From: Pseudonocardiaceae bacterium
Lineage (GTDB): Bacteria; Actinomycetota; Actinomycetes; Mycobacteriales; Pseudonocardiaceae
NCBI GenBank assembly: GCA_025937115.1
Contig: JAICSB010000214.1
Span: forward strand, 1-6,040
Direction of reading: 5' to 3'
Length of the DNA: 6,040 nt
Shown here piece by piece: positions 4,704-6,040 of the stretch (the first letter of the stretch is position 1; every line of letters starts with the position of its first letter). Made by a program: the position numbers and the translations under genes. The notes under the pieces were generated by a model. The model made no database searches and was not told the DNA's origin. It was given only the letters and a program-made list of their open reading frames with translations.

Positions 4704-5624
4704 TTAGCTGATAGGCGGTGGCGTGCCCTCAGCGCTGGCGAGAAGGGCTGGATCCCACTCGCACACCGTGCAGGCATGGCGGAATGCTGAGCGGGCGAAC
4801 TCGAGCCCGACAGCGTGCGGGTCGGGGCTGCGGCACACATCGTCCCAGTCCAGGATGTACTCGCCGAGCGCTGCATCCCAGCGTGCCGGCGTGGGGGAAA
4901 GCGTCGCGGTCTCGAAGCCCTCCGGCGCTGGATGCGCATAGGCATAAAACGCAGCTTTGCCGTATCGCGGATCGCCAGGCCACCAGCCGATGGCGACCTC
5001 CTGCGCGTCCATCGCGTTTCGCATGATGAAGTCGTCCGACGGCGGATCGGCCGGCTGGCCAGAGAACAGATTCACCGCGAGGTCAAACGAACCCCACCAC
5101 GCGTTGACCGGCGTCGAGCGTCCGCGATATGGCGCACGGAACGCGGCGAGGACGAGCGCGGCGCGGGTCGCGGCGGCGAAGTAGGAATTGACCTGCCCGG
5201 GGTCATAACGCTTGTGCTCGTCGTCTTCATCGAGCGGCACGCGCCACGGTACCTCCTGTGGCGTCAGGTCGATGTCGACCGCGGTCCCAAGGCGGCGGAC
5301 TGCTGTGAGTACGTCGCGGGTGACATCGCGGACCGGTCGGTCGGGGACGAGCGCGATGCGTTGCTCGCTGCCGTCGCTGTGCTCGACGACAGCGTCATGG
5401 GTTCGTAGATCGAGCGCGACGACGAGTGCCCCTGAGCCGTCAGTCGCTGGCAGCGGGGCCGTTTCCCATCCCCTCGCGGTCAGCCGCAGCGCCGCGTGTT
5501 GGAGCTGGGGCTCGGGTGGGGCGATCGCCGCAGCCAGCTTACCGAGGACCTGGGTGTGCGCGTGGAGCGTGTCGCAGGTCGCACTCCACTCCGGATAAGA
5601 AAGGGAAGGCCAGCCGTAGCGCAT
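4704..5624 (-). CDS. DUF5996 family protein (306 aa)
   Basis: The whole protein matches the DUF5996 layout in order: the opening WPSLSYPEWSATCDTLHAHT (5-24), 'QVLGKLAAAIAPPEPQLQHA', then L-x-L-T-A-R-G-W (46-53) and a beta-rich section to about 100. These are followed by VDIDLTPQEVP (116-126), LDEDDEHKRYDP (131-142), STPVNAWWGSFDLAVNLFSG (170-189), AIGWWPGD (211-218), AAFYAYAHPAPEGF (224-237) and LGEYILDWDDV (253-263). The length is normal for the family and no frameshift is seen. Its biochemical role is not known to me; it should be cytoplasmic, with no signal peptide or membrane span. The start at 5624 is supported by homology beginning at residue 5, although no Shine-Dalgarno is visible, so it may be translated from a leaderless or weak-leader mRNA. 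An intergenic block with two operator-like repeats lies 50-130 bp upstream, and a hairpin terminator follows the stop. Confidence 0.85.
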   Translation of the reverse strand: MRYGWPSLSYPEWSATCDTLHAHTQVLGKLAAAIAPPEPQLQHAALRLTARGWETAPLPATDGSGALVVALDLRTHDAVVEHSDGSEQRIALVPDRPVRDVTRDVLTAVRRLGTAVDIDLTPQEVPWRVPLDEDDEHKRYDPGQVNSYFAAATRAALVLAAFRAPYRGRSTPVNAWWGSFDLAVNLFSGQPADPPSDDFIMRNAMDAQEVAIGWWPGDPRYGKAAFYAYAHPAPEGFETATLSPTPARWDAALGEYILDWDDVCRSPDPHAVGLEFARSAFRHACTVCEWDPALLASAEGTPPPIS

Positions 5625-5677
5625 GGCTTGACGCTACCGGTCAAACGGCCCTACCACGGCCGGGTCTACGTGTTCAC

Positions 5678-5700
5678 AGCGTACGGAAATAAGTACAGCT
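5678..5700. promoter_or_regulatory. Operator-like inverted repeat, copy 1
   Basis: AGCGTAC (5678-5684), an 8-nt spacer, then GTACAGCT (5693-5700). The arms are complementary apart from one extra base. The left arm and spacer length are the same as in copy 2, which starts exactly 50 bp further on. It lies 54 bp upstream of the DUF5996 start. Confidence 0.45.
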
Positions 5701-5709
5701 GCAATTGCA
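5700..5709. repeat. 10-bp palindrome TGCAATTGCA between the two operator-like repeats
   Basis: A perfect 10-bp palindrome that overlaps the last base of copy 1 and lies 19 bp before copy 2. It could be a third protein-binding site or part of a promoter. Confidence 0.35.
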
Positions 5710-5727
5710 TACGCATTGTGCCGTGGA

Positions 5728-5749
5728 AGCGTACGTACTTTAGTACGCT
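5728..5749. promoter_or_regulatory. Operator-like inverted repeat, copy 2
   Basis: AGCGTAC (5728-5734) and GTACGCT (5743-5749) are perfect 7-bp arms around an 8-nt spacer. A nested CGTAC-TTTA-GTACG (5734-5747) gives a second symmetric reading typical of TetR-type operators. The candidate -10 TTTAGT at 5739-5744 lies inside it. Confidence 0.5.
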
Positions 5750-5935
5750 GCGAATCCCGCTCCCACACGCTGCGTCACAGTCGACCGCGGTGTGAAGGCA
5801 TCAACTGGCCTAATACCGCCACGTTCGAGTGTATGCCATCGGTTTTCTCGCCAGTAGAACGGCAGCGGTGACACAACATGCGCCCACTGGTCAATGACAC
5901 CCCGCCATGCGAGTTGCTTGCGTCGTACATCGTGA

Positions 5936-6040
5936 GAAGGTGGTGACAGTGTTGGTCAGCTCTACTACTCTCACGGTATCGAGCAGATGCACGGGCTAAC
6001 GAGAGTGCGGCGCGACGTCGGGTTCGAGAAGCGGAGGAGA
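5936..6040 (+). pseudogene. Possible TetR-type helix-turn-helix fragment, partial at the window edge
   Basis: The frame opens after a TGA at 5933-5935 and runs off the window. It reads GQLYYSHGIEQMHGLTRVRR, then DVGFEKRR. The core resembles the first helices of TetR/AcrR DNA-binding domains ('AxxLFyxhGixxTgvdxIxxxaGvskxtlY'). No ATG, GTG or TTG start lies between the stop and the recognisable part, and the usual leading 'RxxIldAAxxLF' helix is missing. The better-placed GTG after AGAAGG (5935-5940) is in another frame and stops at 5999. Either the start is lost or a frameshift sits near 5950. An adjacent TetR regulator would fit the paired operators to its left, but the match is short and from memory. 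Confidence 0.3.

Larger units (their letters stand above)
5625..5935. other. Intergenic control region upstream of the DUF5996 gene
   Basis: About 310 bp with no convincing gene. The stretch 5680-5750 is visibly AT-richer than its surroundings and contains two related inverted repeats and the palindrome TGCAATTGCA. It is the expected place for the DUF5996 promoter and perhaps for a rightward promoter. TTGTGC (5716-5721) and TTTAGT (5739-5744) are 17 nt apart on the plus strand, a weak candidate. The rest (5765-5935) shows nothing I can name. Confidence 0.45.

Noticed and set aside
4225..4707. Plus-strand 160-residue frame with a hydrophobic start
   Set aside because: The opening looks like a signal peptide, but there is no ribosome binding site. 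The rest is typical non-coding Arg/Ala/Pro/Gly sequence and it runs through the terminator hairpin at 4654-4692.
4815..5795. Plus-strand frames opposite and beyond the DUF5996 gene
   Set aside because: Shadows of the DUF5996 frame. The 5496-5795 frame also crosses the operator-like block and has no coding signature.
5878..5946. 22-codon frame beginning with ATG at 5878
   Set aside because: No ribosome binding site, no recognisable features, and very short.
6013..6025. GGGTTCGAG, resembling a tRNA T-loop
   Set aside because: No acceptor stem partner, D-loop or anticodon arm can be drawn around it, and the window ends soon after.

Overview
The window looks like an accessory, partly decayed stretch of a high-GC actinobacterial chromosome. 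The protein families I recognise are ones I associate with Streptomyces, Mycobacterium, Rhodococcus, Pseudonocardia and relatives: a group 1h (actinobacterial-type) [NiFe]-hydrogenase small subunit, a DUF5996 protein, a DUF952 protein, a DUF6893-like micro-membrane protein, a DUF5753 fragment and a two-helix low-affinity iron permease-like protein. I cannot fix the genus. No rRNA, tRNA, CRISPR array, integrase or transposase was seen.

Layout. Positions 1-305 hold two gene remnants: the C-terminal half of a DUF5615 PIN-like toxin on the minus strand, apparently frameshifted and cut by the window edge, and a short frameshifted piece of a DUF5753 regulator on the plus strand. A 62-residue protein of unknown function follows (426-614, +) behind a good ribosome binding site. 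Converging on it is a minus-strand pair: a two-helix iron permease-family protein (1059-664) and, just upstream of it, a small DUF2188-like reading frame (1239-1070) that appears frameshifted. A clearly AT-richer zinc-ribbon protein gene (1383-1805, +) comes next, then about 300 bp without a recognised gene.

The centrepiece is a near-complete group 1h hydrogenase small subunit (2105-3253, +). It keeps its cluster-ligand residues, but the large subunit that should follow at once is absent. The gene runs about 18-20 residues past the usual family end into an Arg-rich tail, and the next gene is on the opposite strand. This reads as a cluster broken by a deletion or rearrangement, leaving an orphan subunit.

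The right half is mostly minus strand: a DUF952 protein (3696-3334) whose stop codon lies inside a 12-bp-arm hairpin shared with the hydrogenase end, a 39-residue one-helix DUF6893-like protein (4198-4079), and a full-length DUF5996 protein (5624-4704) with a hairpin terminator behind it. Two intergenic stretches (3697-4078 and 4207-4653) hold no convincing gene. Upstream of DUF5996, an AT-richer block carries two related inverted repeats exactly 50 bp apart, looking like paired operators. A possible TetR-type helix-turn-helix fragment runs off the right edge.

The genes do not form one pathway. The most notable points are the orphan hydrogenase subunit, the density of frameshifted remnants, the low-GC zinc-ribbon insert and the paired operators.
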